From Tardiphaga sp. 709 (GTDB lineage Bacteria > Pseudomonadota > Alphaproteobacteria > Rhizobiales > Xanthobacteraceae), in NCBI RefSeq assembly GCF_032401055.1, contig NZ_CP135529.1, positions 3,780,501-3,844,500 on the forward strand: a stretch of DNA of 64,000 nucleotides, given 5' to 3'. The notes beneath the pieces were generated by a model. That model saw only the letters and a list, made by a program, of their open reading frames with translations, was not told the DNA's origin and searched no databases. The translations under genes were made by a program, and so were the position numbers. Every line of letters starts with the position of its first letter. Within the stretch, counting starts at the first letter, position 1. This document shows, one piece after another, positions 27,798-37,418 of this stretch.

Positions 27798-27828
27798 AAA
27801 AAAGCGAGCCGGGTTGCCCCGGCTCGCT
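27798..27828 (-). terminator. bidirectional-looking terminator after the fasciclin gene
   Basis: AGCGAGCCGGG and CCCGGCTCGCT form a perfect 11-base stem around four bases. The minus-strand transcript continues with six T residues; the plus strand has only CCTTTT. It lies 92 bases beyond the stop of the fasciclin gene and 134 upstream of the cytochrome gene. Confidence 0.85.
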
Positions 27829-27919
27829 CCTTTTGCGCCCCTCGGTATCCTTCGGGGACGCGCGCGCATCCGGTGGGGACAAGTCAGGATGCGCGAACTT
27901 GTTGCGCAGAAGCCGGAGA

Positions 27920-28507
27920 TCAGGCTTTCGGCATCAGGACAGTATCGATGACGTGAATCACGCCGTTCGACTGGTTGACGTCGGCGATGGTCACGGTTGA
28001 GGAGCCGCCCTTGGCGTCGACGATCATAACCTTGCCGCCAGAAGCCTTCACGGTCAGCTCTTCGCCTTCCACGGTCTTCAGCTTCTGGCCGTCCTTGAGG
28101 TCGGCGGCATTCAGTTTGCCGGGGACCACATGGTAGGTCAGAATCTTGGTCAGGGTCGCCTTGCTCTCAGGCTTCACCAGCGTGTCGACGGTACCGGCCG
28201 GCAGTTTGCCGAAGGCGGCGTTCGTCGGTGCGAACACCGTGAAGGGGCCCTTGCCGGAGAGCGTATCGACCAGGCCGGCGGCCTTTACGGCGGCGACCAG
28301 CGTGGTGTGATCCTTCGAGTTGACGGCGTTCTCGACGATGTTCTTCGAGGGATACATCGGCGCGCCGCCGACCATGACGGTCTTCTCGCCCGACATTTCG
28401 CTCTTCATCATCTTCTTGTCTTCGGCCTGTGCGGGGGCAAGCACGGCGCCAGTGATGGCGAGGGTGCTGAATGCGACGGCCGACAGAAGTGCAATGCGCT
28501 TGGACAT
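27920..28507 (-). CDS. secreted fasciclin-domain protein
   Basis: 195 aa from the ATG at 28507 with GGGAG upstream. Signal peptide [20 protein letters not shown]... cleaved after AQA (about residue 28). One fasciclin (FAS1) domain spans residues about 55-195: [25 protein letters not shown], the H1 box [24 protein letters not shown] and the H2 box [13 protein letters not shown]. Bacterial FAS1 proteins mediate surface adhesion or symbiosis (for example Nex18 in Rhizobium). Function here unproved. Confidence 0.92.
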   Translation of the reverse strand: MSKRIALLSAVAFSTLAITGAVLAPAQAEDKKMMKSEMSGEKTVMVGGAPMYPSKNIVENAVNSKDHTTLVAAVKAAGLVDTLSGKGPFTVFAPTNAAFGKLPAGTVDTLVKPESKATLTKILTYHVVPGKLNAADLKDGQKLKTVEGEELTVKASGGKVMIVDAKGGSSTVTIADVNQSNGVIHVIDTVLMPKA

Positions 28508-28923
28508 GGATCGTCTCCCGAGTGATGTAAGTGACCAGCGATCTCGCTGGTGCGATGATTGGGTATCGACCGCGGCAATCCCTTGGAGTTTCGATTGCGC
28601 CGTCGATGCCCGAGTTACGCGAAGCATCGGGGGCCAGTTTCAGTCTATATTTTTTGTCACCGCTGAAACTTTTGCGGGTGCATTTCGTTCGCGCGAGGCA
28701 ATCAATAACGAGTTCGATGCATCGCGTTTGATACAATCATGAGCGGAAGTCGCGACGAGATGACGCGACTTGAGGGGCTGATCCACCGGATATGGCGGTC
28801 CAGCCGCCTGCAGGATGCGTTGCCTAGATATGGCCATTCTTGCTAAGGAACGGGACAAATTGACGCGATCGTTGGGCTAGCTGCACCGGTCGCTCCCGCA
28901 CTCCTGCACCGCGTGACCTTGCC
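28508..28923. other. divergent intergenic region between fasciclin and matB genes
   Basis: About 415 bases with no convincing gene; the few short frames have no ribosome binding site. It must hold promoters for both genes. One dyad is visible: GTTTCAG at 28637-28643 and CTGAAAC at 28663-28669, around an AT-rich core TATATTTTTTG, about 130 bases upstream of the fasciclin start, possibly an operator overlapping a promoter. Confidence 0.4.
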
Positions 28924-30438
28924 ATGAACGCCAACCTGTTTTCTCGCCTGTTCGACAAACTCGACGATACCTCGCGTCTCGCGATCGAGACGCCCGAGGG
29001 CAAGCACATCAGCTATGGCGATCTGATCGCGCTGGCGGGCCAGATGGCGAATGTTCTGGTGGCCCGTGGCGTCAAGCCAGGTGACCGTGTGGCGGCGCAG
29101 ACCGAGAAGTCAGTGCCCGGTCTGGTGCTGTATCTGGCGACCGTGCGCGCCGGCGCGATCTATCTACCGCTCAACACGGCCTATACGCTCAACGAGCTCG
29201 ATTACTTCATTACCGACGCCGAACCCTCGCTGGTGGTGTGCGATCCCTCCAAGGCTGAAGGCTTCGCCACCATTGCGGCCAAGGTTGGCGCGAAGGTCGA
29301 GACGCTTGGCGCGGACGGCAAGGGGTCGCTGACCGATGCGGCAGCGAAGGAAAAGCCGGACTTCCAGACAGTCGAGCGCAAGAACGAGGATCTCGCCGCG
29401 ATCCTCTATACGTCAGGCACCACCGGTCGCTCCAAGGGGGCGATGCTGAGCCACGACAATCTGGCCTCAAACTCGCTGAGCCTTGTCGAATACTGGCGTT
29501 TCACCAAAGACGACGTGCTGATCCACGCGCTGCCGATCTACCACACGCATGGTCTGTTCGTGGCGAGCAATGTGACGCTGTTTGCGCGCGCGTCAATGAT
29601 CTTCCTGCCCAAGCTCGATCCGGAACTCATCGTCAAGCTGATGGCGCGCGCCACCGTGCTGATGGGCGTGCCGACCTTCTATACGCGCCTGCTGCAGTCG
29701 CCGAACCTGACGAAAGAGACTTGCAGCCACATGCGGCTGTTCATCTCGGGGTCTGCGCCGCTGCTGGCGGACACCCATCGCGAATGGTTCGCGCGCACCG
29801 GCCATGCCGTGCTGGAGCGCTACGGCATGACCGAAACCAACATGAACACGTCGAACCCTTATGACGGCGAGCGGGTACCCGGTGCGGTTGGCTTCCCGCT
29901 GCCCGGCGTCTCCGTGCGCGTCACCGATCCCGAGACGGCCAAAGAGCTCGCGCGTGACACCATCGGCATGATCGAGGTGAAGGGCCCGAACGTGTTCCAG
30001 GGCTATTGGCGGATGCCGGAAAAGACCAAGGCGGAATTCCGCGACGACGGCTTCTTCATCACTGGCGACCTCGGCAAGATCGACGCCAAAGGCTATGTGC
30101 ATATTCTCGGCCGCGGCAAGGATCTGGTGATCTCCGGCGGCTTCAACGTCTATCCGAAGGAAATCGAGACCGAGATCGACGCCATGCCCGGCGTGATCGA
30201 AAGCGCCGTGATCGGCGTGCCGCATGCAGATTTCGGCGAGGGCGTCACCGCGGTGGTCGTGAGCGACAAGAAGACCTCGATCGACGAGGCCTCCGTGCTC
30301 AAGGCGCTGGATGGCCAGATCGCCAAGTTCAAGATGCCGAAGCGCGTGATCTTCGTCGACGATCTGCCGCGCAACACCATGGGCAAGGTGCAGAAGAACG
30401 TGCTGCGCGATAGCTACAAGGATATCTACGCGAAGTAA
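28924..30438 (+). CDS. matB: malonyl-CoA synthetase MatB
   Basis: 504 aa. ATP-dependent ligase forming malonyl-CoA (and methylmalonyl-CoA) through an acyl-adenylate. The AMP-binding motif YTSGTTGRSKGAMLSH lies near residue 160; YGMTETNMNTSNPYDGERVPG and GFFITGDLGKIDAKGYV follow; the C-terminal catalytic Lys488 in PRNTMGKVQKN is the residue known to be acetylated by Pat in R. palustris MatB. The sequence is close to that protein as far as memory allows. No malonyl-CoA decarboxylase or matC transporter is adjacent. Confidence 0.92.
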   Translation: MNANLFSRLFDKLDDTSRLAIETPEGKHISYGDLIALAGQMANVLVARGVKPGDRVAAQTEKSVPGLVLYLATVRAGAIYLPLNTAYTLNELDYFITDAEPSLVVCDPSKAEGFATIAAKVGAKVETLGADGKGSLTDAAAKEKPDFQTVERKNEDLAAILYTSGTTGRSKGAMLSHDNLASNSLSLVEYWRFTKDDVLIHALPIYHTHGLFVASNVTLFARASMIFLPKLDPELIVKLMARATVLMGVPTFYTRLLQSPNLTKETCSHMRLFISGSAPLLADTHREWFARTGHAVLERYGMTETNMNTSNPYDGERVPGAVGFPLPGVSVRVTDPETAKELARDTIGMIEVKGPNVFQGYWRMPEKTKAEFRDDGFFITGDLGKIDAKGYVHILGRGKDLVISGGFNVYPKEIETEIDAMPGVIESAVIGVPHADFGEGVTAVVVSDKKTSIDEASVLKALDGQIAKFKMPKRVIFVDDLPRNTMGKVQKNVLRDSYKDIYAK

Positions 30439-30535
30439 GTCTTCGTACGGTCCATCGAGCCAAACTCCGCCGCACCCTTCCCCCTAGAAGCTTCGTTTCG
30501 CGTGGGGAGAGGTGAAGCAAGTGCGTGGCCATACC

Positions 30536-31528
30536 CTAGATCACATGCTCCGGCGCGAGCGCGCAGGCTGAATTCGGATCCATCTCGATCTGGATCGTCG
30601 CGTGCTCGATGCCGAAGTCGCGCTTCAGGCGCGCGGCGACTTCCATCAGATAGGCATCGCCGGGCGGGCCTGACGGGATCACCATGTGACAAGTCAGCGC
30701 CACTTCGGTGGTGCTCATGGGCCAGATATGCAGGTCGTGCACCTGCGCGACGCCGGGGCATTTCTCCAGATAGGTACGGACTGCAGCAGGATCGATGCTG
30801 CGCGGGACGGCGGCGAGCGACATCGCAGTGGAGTCCCGCAAGAGGCTCCAGGTGCCCCAGACGATCAGCGCACAGATGACGAGGCTGGTCAGGGCGTCGA
30901 TCCACAGCCAGCCGGTGAACATGATGACGATCGCGGCAATGACCACGCCAACCGAGACCGCAGCGTCAGCGACCATATGCAGATAGGCGCCACGAATGTT
31001 GAGGTCGCTGTTGCGGCCCGAGGCAAACAGCCAGGCGGTCACGCCGTTGATGACGATGCCGATAGTGGCGACGATCATCACGGTGATCTCGGCTACCGGT
31101 CCGGGATTGAACAGTCTTAGCACGCCTTCCCAGGCGATGGCCCCGACGGCAACCAGCAGGAACACTGCGTTGAAGAGCGCCGCGAGAATTGAAGAACCGC
31201 GCAAGCCATAGGTGAAGCGCGGCGTGGGCGCGCGCTTTGACAGCACAGCCGCGGTCCATGCCGCGATCAGCCCGAGTACATCCGAGAGATTGTGTCCGGC
31301 ATCGGCCACCAGCGCCATCGAGCCGCTGGCATAGCCGTAAATCGCCTCGATGACGACGAAGACGGTATTGAGGCTGATGCCGATGGCGAAGGCCATGCCG
31401 AAACTCGCGGGCGCATGCACATGCCCGCCGGGGCCGTGCGCATGGCCGTGATCGCCTTGCGCGTGGCTGTGGCCCGCACGGTCGCGTGTGTGACCGTGGT
31501 CGTCATGATCGTGATGTGAATGCGCCAT
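30536..31528 (-). CDS. cation diffusion facilitator metal efflux transporter (CzcD/ZitB type)
   Basis: 330 aa from the ATG at 31528; a start at 31561 is less likely. A cytoplasmic His/Asp/Gly-rich N-terminus (residues 1-37, AHSHHDHDDHG and GHSHAQGDHGHAHG) precedes six membrane helices. Metal-site residues are visible in ALVADAGHNLSDVLGL (helix 2) and AYLHMVADAAVSVGVV (helix 5), i.e. the HxxxD-type zinc sites. The C-terminal cytoplasmic domain has VHDLHIWPMSTTEVALTCH. Exports zinc and related divalent cations by proton exchange in the inner membrane. Confidence 0.93.
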   Translation of the reverse strand: MAHSHHDHDDHGHTRDRAGHSHAQGDHGHAHGPGGHVHAPASFGMAFAIGISLNTVFVVIEAIYGYASGSMALVADAGHNLSDVLGLIAAWTAAVLSKRAPTPRFTYGLRGSSILAALFNAVFLLVAVGAIAWEGVLRLFNPGPVAEITVMIVATIGIVINGVTAWLFASGRNSDLNIRGAYLHMVADAAVSVGVVIAAIVIMFTGWLWIDALTSLVICALIVWGTWSLLRDSTAMSLAAVPRSIDPAAVRTYLEKCPGVAQVHDLHIWPMSTTEVALTCHMVIPSGPPGDAYLMEVAARLKRDFGIEHATIQIEMDPNSACALAPEHVI

Positions 31529-31625
31529 CGATGTTCCGTCGCGTGGTCTGACGGCATCCATAGCAAGTTATGATTTGGATACTATTACGGTGACCGATGC
31601 CCGTCGGCCGCCCCGATTTACGGGG

Positions 31626-32492
31626 TCATATTAGAGCGATGACAAATCGGCTGCCGACGATGAATAGATAAATTCCAAACGCCATTTCCAGCGCGCGCTT
31701 CGACATCGCATGCGCCGCCTTCACACCAAGCGGTGCAATCAGCAGGCTGGTCGGCATCACCAGCAGCGCGCCGATCAGCGAGACGTAGCCGACAGCGAAC
31801 GGCAGCTGCAGCGCTGCGACCTCGGGGAAGCGCGCGGCGGCCGGCCAGCCGGCATAGATGTAGCCGATGGCGCCGGGGATTGAGATCAGCACGGCGAGGG
31901 CCGATGAGGTCGCCACCGCCTGATGGATTGGGCGGCCGTAAAAGGTCATCAGTAGGTTCGAGAACAATCCACCGCCGATGCCCATCAGCGTGGAGAGCAG
32001 ACCGACGAAGAAGCCGTAAATCTTCATCAGCGGGCCGTCGGGCAGATCGTCACCGAGCTTCCAGCCGTCGCGTGCGAGCAACAGCCGTGCCGCTGCGGAC
32101 CAGGCGACGGCCACGAAAACGATCTTGAACAGCCGCTCCGGGGCATAACGCGCTGTGACGCTGCCGATGACGACGCCGATCAGGATCGGCCACCACCACT
32201 TCCGCAGGATCTCCATATCGACGGCGCCGCGGGCCATATGGGCACGGAAGGACCGGATCGAGGTCGGGATGATAATGGCCAGCGAGGTGCCGATACAGAG
32301 CGGCATCCGTACTTCCAGAGGCACTCCGGCGATGCGGAAACACTCGTAAAATACGGGGACCAGGATGGCGCCCCCGCCGATCCCGAAGACACCTGCCAGG
32401 AAACCGGCAAGTGCGCCGACGGCAATAAGAAGCGCCGCGAGTTCGACAATCTCCGTTACATTGAGCCCAGCCATTCCCGCCCCGATTGCCAT
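31626..32492 (-). CDS. TauE/SafE-family membrane permease
   Basis: 288 aa with about eight hydrophobic helices. The first half contains GVFGIGGGAILVPVFYE and the second MGIGGGLFSNLLMTFYGRPIHQAVATSSAL, the duplicated GGG-type signature of the TauE/SafE (DUF81) family. Members export sulfite, sulfoacetate or similar organosulfur anions. An in-frame ATG at 32474 is an alternative start. It follows the CDF gene on the same strand, 97 bases apart, with no shared sulfur-metabolism genes nearby. Confidence 0.88.
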   Translation of the reverse strand: MAIGAGMAGLNVTEIVELAALLIAVGALAGFLAGVFGIGGGAILVPVFYECFRIAGVPLEVRMPLCIGTSLAIIIPTSIRSFRAHMARGAVDMEILRKWWWPILIGVVIGSVTARYAPERLFKIVFVAVAWSAAARLLLARDGWKLGDDLPDGPLMKIYGFFVGLLSTLMGIGGGLFSNLLMTFYGRPIHQAVATSSALAVLISIPGAIGYIYAGWPAAARFPEVAALQLPFAVGYVSLIGALLVMPTSLLIAPLGVKAAHAMSKRALEMAFGIYLFIVGSRFVIALI

Positions 32493-32720
32493 TTGCTATC
32501 GCATCATGAAGTTCTCATGAATCGCGCTTCACCAAGGCTGTCAGCAACAAGCCCGGCAACTGTCAATACCCGCAAATGCAAGGCTCATTTGAAGCTCTGA
32601 ACGATTGTTCGGAGTATGTCATTTCGCGATTGCACTGGTTGTTTTGAGTTCGTAAATAGAATTGCTCTACGCGATCCCCAATCGGGCACCGTCTGCCCAT
32701 TAACCTGTCAAAGTTGCTAA

Positions 32721-33119
32721 ATGACCGCTCGGATCGAACGACCCCTTTCGCCGCATCTGCAAGTGTACCGCTGGACCCTGACGATGGCGCTGTCCATCGT
32801 GCATCGCGCTACCGGCGTCGCCTTGTACTTCGGCACTTTGCTTCTTGTCTGGTGGCTGATCGCCGCTGCGTCCGGCCCAGCCGCCTATGCCCATGTGCAG
32901 GCCTTCACCGGCAGCATCATCGGTCGCCTGATCGCATTCGGCTACACCTGGGCGCTGATCCATCATGCCATGAGCGGCATCCGCCATCTGGTCTGGGATC
33001 TTGGCTACGGATTCAAGCCATCCGAGCGTGAATGGCTCACCTGGGCCGCATTGATCGGCGGCATCGGCATCACCATCCTGCTCTGGATCATTGCATACGC
33101 GATCGGAGGCGGGCGATGA
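32721..33119 (+). CDS. sdhC: succinate dehydrogenase cytochrome b556 subunit SdhC
   Basis: 132 aa. Membrane anchor of complex II, binding heme b and ubiquinone with SdhD. Opening RPLSPHLQVYRWTLTMALSIVHRATGVAL contains the Ser/Arg of the quinone site and the SIxHRxTG motif; HHAMSGIRHLVWDLG carries the heme-ligand His. Three transmembrane helices. Its stop overlaps the sdhD start in ATGA. Confidence 0.96.
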   Translation: MTARIERPLSPHLQVYRWTLTMALSIVHRATGVALYFGTLLLVWWLIAAASGPAAYAHVQAFTGSIIGRLIAFGYTWALIHHAMSGIRHLVWDLGYGFKPSEREWLTWAALIGGIGITILLWIIAYAIGGGR

Positions 33120-33517
33120 GCGGTTCCAACTCGCCCAAGTCGGTGCGTACGCCGCTCGGTCGCGTTCGCGGTCTCGGCTCCTCGCATTCCGGCACCTCGG
33201 ACTTCTGGCGTCAGCGCCTGACCGCCGTGGCCATGCTGCTGCTGATGATCCCTGTGATCTTCATCGTGATGTCGGTTTTCAGAAGCAATCAGGCCGGCGT
33301 TGCGCAGGTCCTCGGTTCGCCGATCGTGGCTATCGTCATGCTGCTCTTCATCGTTGCCAGCATCTGGCACATGAAGATCGGCATGCAGGTCGTGATCGAA
33401 GACTATGTCCATGACGAGAAGATCAAGCTGATCTCGATCATCGGCAACAATTTCTTCTCTGCCGCCGTGGCGCTGGCATCGATCTACGCCATCCTTAAAC
33501 TTTCATCCGGAGTGTAG
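33116..33517 (+). CDS. sdhD: succinate dehydrogenase membrane anchor subunit SdhD
   Basis: 133 aa from the ATG at 33116 overlapping the sdhC stop by 4 bases. A longer reading from 33032 would overlap sdhC. Sequence MSGSNSPKSVRTPLGRVRGLGSS then SGTSDFWRQRLTAVAML and HMKIGMQVVIEDYVHDE, with the heme/quinone-region His and Asp-Tyr pair typical of alphaproteobacterial SdhD. Three transmembrane helices. Four bases before sdhA. Confidence 0.95.
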   Translation: MSGSNSPKSVRTPLGRVRGLGSSHSGTSDFWRQRLTAVAMLLLMIPVIFIVMSVFRSNQAGVAQVLGSPIVAIVMLLFIVASIWHMKIGMQVVIEDYVHDEKIKLISIIGNNFFSAAVALASIYAILKLSSGV

Positions 33518-33520
33518 CGC

Positions 33521-35359
33521 ATGGCCGTCAACGGCACTGGCGCGAACGGCGTTGGCGGCCCCGCCACCAACGGCCACGCCTATCCCATCGAAGATCACAC
33601 CTATGACGTCGTTGTCGTTGGCGCCGGCGGCGCCGGCCTGCGCGCGACCGTCGGCTGCGGCGAAGCTGGCCTGCGCACCGCCTGCATCACCAAGGTGTTT
33701 CCGACCCGCTCGCACACTGTTGCGGCGCAGGGCGGCATCTCCGCCTCGCTCGGCAACATGCACGAGGACAACTGGCGCTGGCACATGTACGACACCGTGA
33801 AGGGGTCGGACTGGCTCGGCGATCAGGACTCGATCGAATATATGGTGCGCAACGCGCCCGACGCCGTTTACGAGCTCGAACACTGGGGCGTGCCGTTCTC
33901 GCGCACCGAAGACGGCAAGATCTATCAGCGCCCGTTCGGCGGCATGACCATGGACTACGGCAAGGGCCAGGCCCAGCGCACCTGCGCCGCTGCCGACCGG
34001 ACCGGTCACGCCATGCTGCACACGATGTACGGCCAGGCGCTACGCCACTCGGCCGAGTTCTTCATCGAATACTTCGCCATCGATCTGATCATGGACGATC
34101 AGAACGTCTGCCGCGGCGTCATTGCGCTCAAGCTCGACGACGGCACGCTGCATCGCTTCAAGGCGCAGACCGTCATTCTCGCCACCGGCGGCTATGGCCG
34201 CGCCTATGCTTCCTGCACCTCGGCACATACCTGCACCGGTGACGGCGGTGCCATGGCGCTGCGTGCCGGCCTGCCGCTGCAGGACATGGAATTCGTTCAA
34301 TTCCATCCGACCGGCATCTACGGTTCGGGTTGTCTCGTCACCGAAGGTGCACGCGGTGAAGGCGGCTATCTCGTTAATTCCGAAGGTGAGCGCTTCATGG
34401 AGCGCTACGCACCGTCGGCCAAGGATCTCGCCTCGCGCGACGTCGTTTCGCGCGCGATGACCATCGAAATCCGCGAAGGCCGCGGCGTCGGCAAGAAGAA
34501 GGATCACATCTTCCTTCATCTCGACCATCTCGATCCAAAGGTGCTGGCGGAACGTCTGCCGGGCATCTCCGACTCGGCGCGCATCTTCGCCGGCGTCGAT
34601 GTCACCAAGGAGCCGATCCCGATCGTTCCGACGGTGCACTACAATATGGGCGGCATCCCGACCAACTATCACGGCGAAGTCGTCACCAAGAAGGATGGCG
34701 ACGACAATGCGGTGGTGCAGGGCCTGATGGCCGTGGGCGAAGCCGCCTGCGTGTCGGTGCACGGCGCCAACCGTCTCGGCTCCAACTCGCTGATCGATCT
34801 CGTGGTGTTCGGCCGCGCGGCCGCGCTGCGCTGCGCCGAGAAGCTGACGCCGAATGCCAAGCAGCCAGACCTGCCGAAGGACTCGGCCGACCGCGCGCTC
34901 GGCCGTCTCGATCACTATCGCTATTCGAAGGGCGGCACGCCGACCGCGAAGATGCGCGAGAACATGCAGCACGTCATGCAGACCAACTGCGCCGTGTTCC
35001 GTACCGGCGAAGTGCTGGACGAGGGCAAGACCTTGATTCACAAGGTCTATAGTGGCATCGGCGACATCGCCGTGTCCGACCGGTCGCTGGTTTGGAATTC
35101 GGATCTCATCGAGACCCTCGAATACGACAACCTGATCGTTCAGGCGATCGTCACCATGGACTCGGCGGCGAATCGCACCGAGAGCCGCGGCGCGCATGCG
35201 CGTGAGGATTTCGCGGATCGCGACGACAAGAACTGGATGAAGCACACGCTGGCGTGGATCGATCAGGGTGGCAAAACCACCATCGATTATCGCCCGGTGC
35301 ACGACTACACGATGACCAACGACGTTCAGTACATCGTGCCCAAAGCGCGCGTGTACTAA
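33521..35359 (+). CDS. sdhA: succinate dehydrogenase flavoprotein subunit SdhA
   Basis: 612 aa. Covalent FAD subunit of complex II, oxidising succinate to fumarate. FAD-binding [21 protein letters not shown] is followed by [16 protein letters not shown] with the FAD-attachment His; [63 protein letters not shown] and HAREDF near the C-terminus complete the active site. Full length and uninterrupted. A long Asn/Gly-rich N-terminal stretch before residue 20 is unremarkable in rhizobiales. Confidence 0.98.
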   Translation: MAVNGTGANGVGGPATNGHAYPIEDHTYDVVVVGAGGAGLRATVGCGEAGLRTACITKVFPTRSHTVAAQGGISASLGNMHEDNWRWHMYDTVKGSDWLGDQDSIEYMVRNAPDAVYELEHWGVPFSRTEDGKIYQRPFGGMTMDYGKGQAQRTCAAADRTGHAMLHTMYGQALRHSAEFFIEYFAIDLIMDDQNVCRGVIALKLDDGTLHRFKAQTVILATGGYGRAYASCTSAHTCTGDGGAMALRAGLPLQDMEFVQFHPTGIYGSGCLVTEGARGEGGYLVNSEGERFMERYAPSAKDLASRDVVSRAMTIEIREGRGVGKKKDHIFLHLDHLDPKVLAERLPGISDSARIFAGVDVTKEPIPIVPTVHYNMGGIPTNYHGEVVTKKDGDDNAVVQGLMAVGEAACVSVHGANRLGSNSLIDLVVFGRAAALRCAEKLTPNAKQPDLPKDSADRALGRLDHYRYSKGGTPTAKMRENMQHVMQTNCAVFRTGEVLDEGKTLIHKVYSGIGDIAVSDRSLVWNSDLIETLEYDNLIVQAIVTMDSAANRTESRGAHAREDFADRDDKNWMKHTLAWIDQGGKTTIDYRPVHDYTMTNDVQYIVPKARVY

Positions 35360-35383
35360 TGATGACAGCGAAGGCTTGAGAGA

Positions 35384-36166
35384 ATGGCTGAGTTCGCACT
35401 TCCGAAGAATTCCAAGATCACCGGCGGCAAGGAATGGCCGAAGCCGGCCGGTGCCACGCAGACGCGCGAATTCCGCGTCTATCGCTGGAATCCGGATGAC
35501 GGCAAGAACCCGTCGGTCGACACCTATCACATCGACACCAACGACTGCGGTCCGATGGTTCTCGATGGTCTGATCTGGATCAAGAACAACATCGATCCGA
35601 CGCTGACCTTCCGGCGCTCTTGCCGTGAGGGCGTCTGCGGTTCCTGCGCCATGAACATCGATGGCCAGAACACGCTGGCCTGCACCCGTGCGATGGACGA
35701 AGTCGACGACGGCGCCATCAAGGTCAATCCGCTGCCGCATCAGCCTGTCGTGAAGGACCTCGTGCCGGATCTGACCAACTTCTACGCCCAGTATGCGTCG
35801 ATCGAGCCTTGGCTGAAGACCACCACGCCGACCCCGCAGAAGGAATGGAAGCAGAGCCACTCCGACCGCGAGAAGCTCGATGGTCTCTACGAGTGTATCC
35901 TGTGCGCCTGCTGCTCGACCTCGTGCCCGAGTTACTGGTGGAACAGCGACCGCTTCCTCGGTCCGGCTGCCCTCCTTCAGGCCACCCGCTGGGTCAAGGA
36001 CTCCCGCGACGAAGCCACCGGTGAACGCCTCGACAATCTCGAGGATCCGTTCCGGCTTTATCGCTGCCACACCATCATGAACTGCGCCAAGGCGTGCCCG
36101 AAGGGTCTCAACCCCTCCGAAGCCATCGCCGAGCTGAAGATGAAGATGGTCGAACGTCAGGTCTGA
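35384..36166 (+). CDS. sdhB: succinate dehydrogenase iron-sulfur subunit SdhB
   Basis: 260 aa. Carries the three clusters that pass electrons from SdhA to quinone: [2Fe-2S] in [15 protein letters not shown] with the fourth Cys in TLACTRAM; [4Fe-4S] in [16 protein letters not shown]; [3Fe-4S] in [17 protein letters not shown]. The [12 protein letters not shown]-like opening is present as [14 protein letters not shown]. Follows sdhA by 24 bases and ends the operon before a strong terminator. Confidence 0.98.
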   Translation: MAEFALPKNSKITGGKEWPKPAGATQTREFRVYRWNPDDGKNPSVDTYHIDTNDCGPMVLDGLIWIKNNIDPTLTFRRSCREGVCGSCAMNIDGQNTLACTRAMDEVDDGAIKVNPLPHQPVVKDLVPDLTNFYAQYASIEPWLKTTTPTPQKEWKQSHSDREKLDGLYECILCACCSTSCPSYWWNSDRFLGPAALLQATRWVKDSRDEATGERLDNLEDPFRLYRCHTIMNCAKACPKGLNPSEAIAELKMKMVERQV

Positions 36167-36193
36167 CGTTCCGCTGACCGGATCTTCCGATCA

Positions 36194-36232
36194 GAACACC
36201 GGCCTGCCCAAGCAGGCCGGTGTTCTTTTTTT
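36194..36232 (+). terminator. strong intrinsic terminator after sdhCDAB
   Basis: GAACACCGGCCTGC and GCAGGCCGGTGTTC form a perfect 14-base stem with a CCAA loop, followed by seven T residues, 27 bases after the sdhB stop. Confidence 0.95.
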
Positions 36233-36320
36233 GCTCATGATTTAAGCATACTGCCTCCTCGAGCCCGATTCCTCGGAGTTACGGCGCTATTTCTCGTTGA
36301 AAAGGGGACTCGCCAAGGTT

Positions 36321-36365
36321 GGCACGGGCTGTGCTAGCCTGTGCCTGATAATTGATCAGGGGGAG
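36321..36365 (+). promoter_or_regulatory. overlapping hairpins over the ribosome binding site of the ABC binding-protein gene
   Basis: GGCACGGGCT (36321-36330) pairs with AGCCTGTGCC (36336-36345) through one G-T pair. CCTGAT (36344-36349) pairs with ATCAGG (36355-36360) around AATTG. The two stems share the CC at 36344-36345, so they exclude each other, and the second takes up part of the Shine-Dalgarno AGGGGGAG (36358-36365). The layout could control translation of the gene starting at 36372. CTGAT-AATTG-ATCAG could also be a protein operator. Confidence 0.45.
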
Positions 36366-36371
36366 TTTTTC

Positions 36372-37388
36372 ATGTTTCGTCAGCTGGGTTTGAGCGTCAT
36401 GGCGGGTGCAGCGCTGCTGGCGTCTGCGCTATCTGCGAGCGCCGATACCGATGTCAAATTCGCGCTCGACTGGAAATTCGAAGGTCCGTCCGCACCCTAT
36501 TTCGTTGCGCTCGACAAGGGCTACTACAAGGCCGAAGGCCTCAACGTGACCATCGACTCCGGTCCGGGCTCGGTCGCCGGCATTGCCCGCGTCGCGGCGG
36601 GCACCTATCCGATCGGCTTCTTCGACATCAATTCGCTGGCGCGCTTCCGCGACCAGAATCCGGACAAGGACGTCAAGGGCGTCCTCATGGTCTATGACAA
36701 GCCGCCCTTCTCGATTGTCAGCATCGCGAAGTCGGGCATCAATGGACCGAAGGACCTCGAAGGCAAGATCCTCGGCGCACCGGCGCCGGACGGTGCCTTC
36801 GCGCAGTGGAAGGCCTTCGTCAAAGAGAACAAGATCGACGACAGCAAGGTGAAGATCGAGAATGTCGGCTTCCCGGTGCGCGAGCCGATGCTCGCCGACG
36901 GCAAGGTCGATGCGATCACCGGCTTCTCGTTCTCGTCCTACTTCAACCTGATGTCCAAGGGCATCGCCGAGAAGGACATCAAGGTGATGCTGATGTCGGA
37001 TTACGGCATCGTGCTCTATGGCAATGCCATCATGGTGAACCCCGAATTCGCCAAGGCCAATCCGAAACTCGTGGCCGGCTTCGTGCGCGCGACCGTCAAG
37101 GGCATCATCGACACCATCAAGGACCCCGACACGGCCATCAAGTCGGTGATGAAGCGTAACGAGACCGCTGACGAGAAGATCGAACTCGCCCGCCTCAAGA
37201 TGTCGCTGAAGGACAACTTCGTGACGCCGTGGGTGAAGGCCAATGGCGTCGGCGGCATCGACGAGAAGCGCATGACGGATGCCATCGAGCAGATCGCCGT
37301 GACCTACGAGTTCAAGAATCCGAAGCCGAAGGCGGGGGATCTGTTCACGTCGGAGTATCTGCCCCCGGCCGACGCACGCAAGTTCTAA
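36372..37388 (+). CDS. ABC transporter substrate-binding protein (SsuA/NMT1-like)
   Basis: 338 aa from the ATG at 36372, preceded by AGGGGGAG. Signal peptide MFRQLGLSVMAGAALLASALSA cut near residue 24. The mature protein has FALDWKFEGPSAPYFVALDKGYYKAEGLNV, the NMT1/SsuA-like type II binding fold used for sulfonates, nitrate, taurine or thiamine precursors; then YDKPPFSIVSIAKSGI and a hinge region. No cognate catabolic genes are linked, and no thiamine riboswitch is seen upstream, so the ligand is unknown. Followed by ATPase and permease genes. Confidence 0.88.
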   Translation: MFRQLGLSVMAGAALLASALSASADTDVKFALDWKFEGPSAPYFVALDKGYYKAEGLNVTIDSGPGSVAGIARVAAGTYPIGFFDINSLARFRDQNPDKDVKGVLMVYDKPPFSIVSIAKSGINGPKDLEGKILGAPAPDGAFAQWKAFVKENKIDDSKVKIENVGFPVREPMLADGKVDAITGFSFSSYFNLMSKGIAEKDIKVMLMSDYGIVLYGNAIMVNPEFAKANPKLVAGFVRATVKGIIDTIKDPDTAIKSVMKRNETADEKIELARLKMSLKDNFVTPWVKANGVGGIDEKRMTDAIEQIAVTYEFKNPKPKAGDLFTSEYLPPADARKF

Positions 37389-37418
37389 GCGGCACGACAG
37401 AAGGTCAGGTCGCCGCGC

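Noticed and set aside
34040-36070. Long open frame antisense to sdhA-sdhB
   Set aside because: It mirrors the codon pattern of the sdh genes, has no ribosome binding site or family match, and contradicts the strong evidence for sdhA and sdhB.
36235-36371. Thiamine pyrophosphate riboswitch before the NMT1-like gene
   Set aside because: The THI-box blocks (CTGAGA and ACCTGAT) are absent; only two local hairpins are seen.
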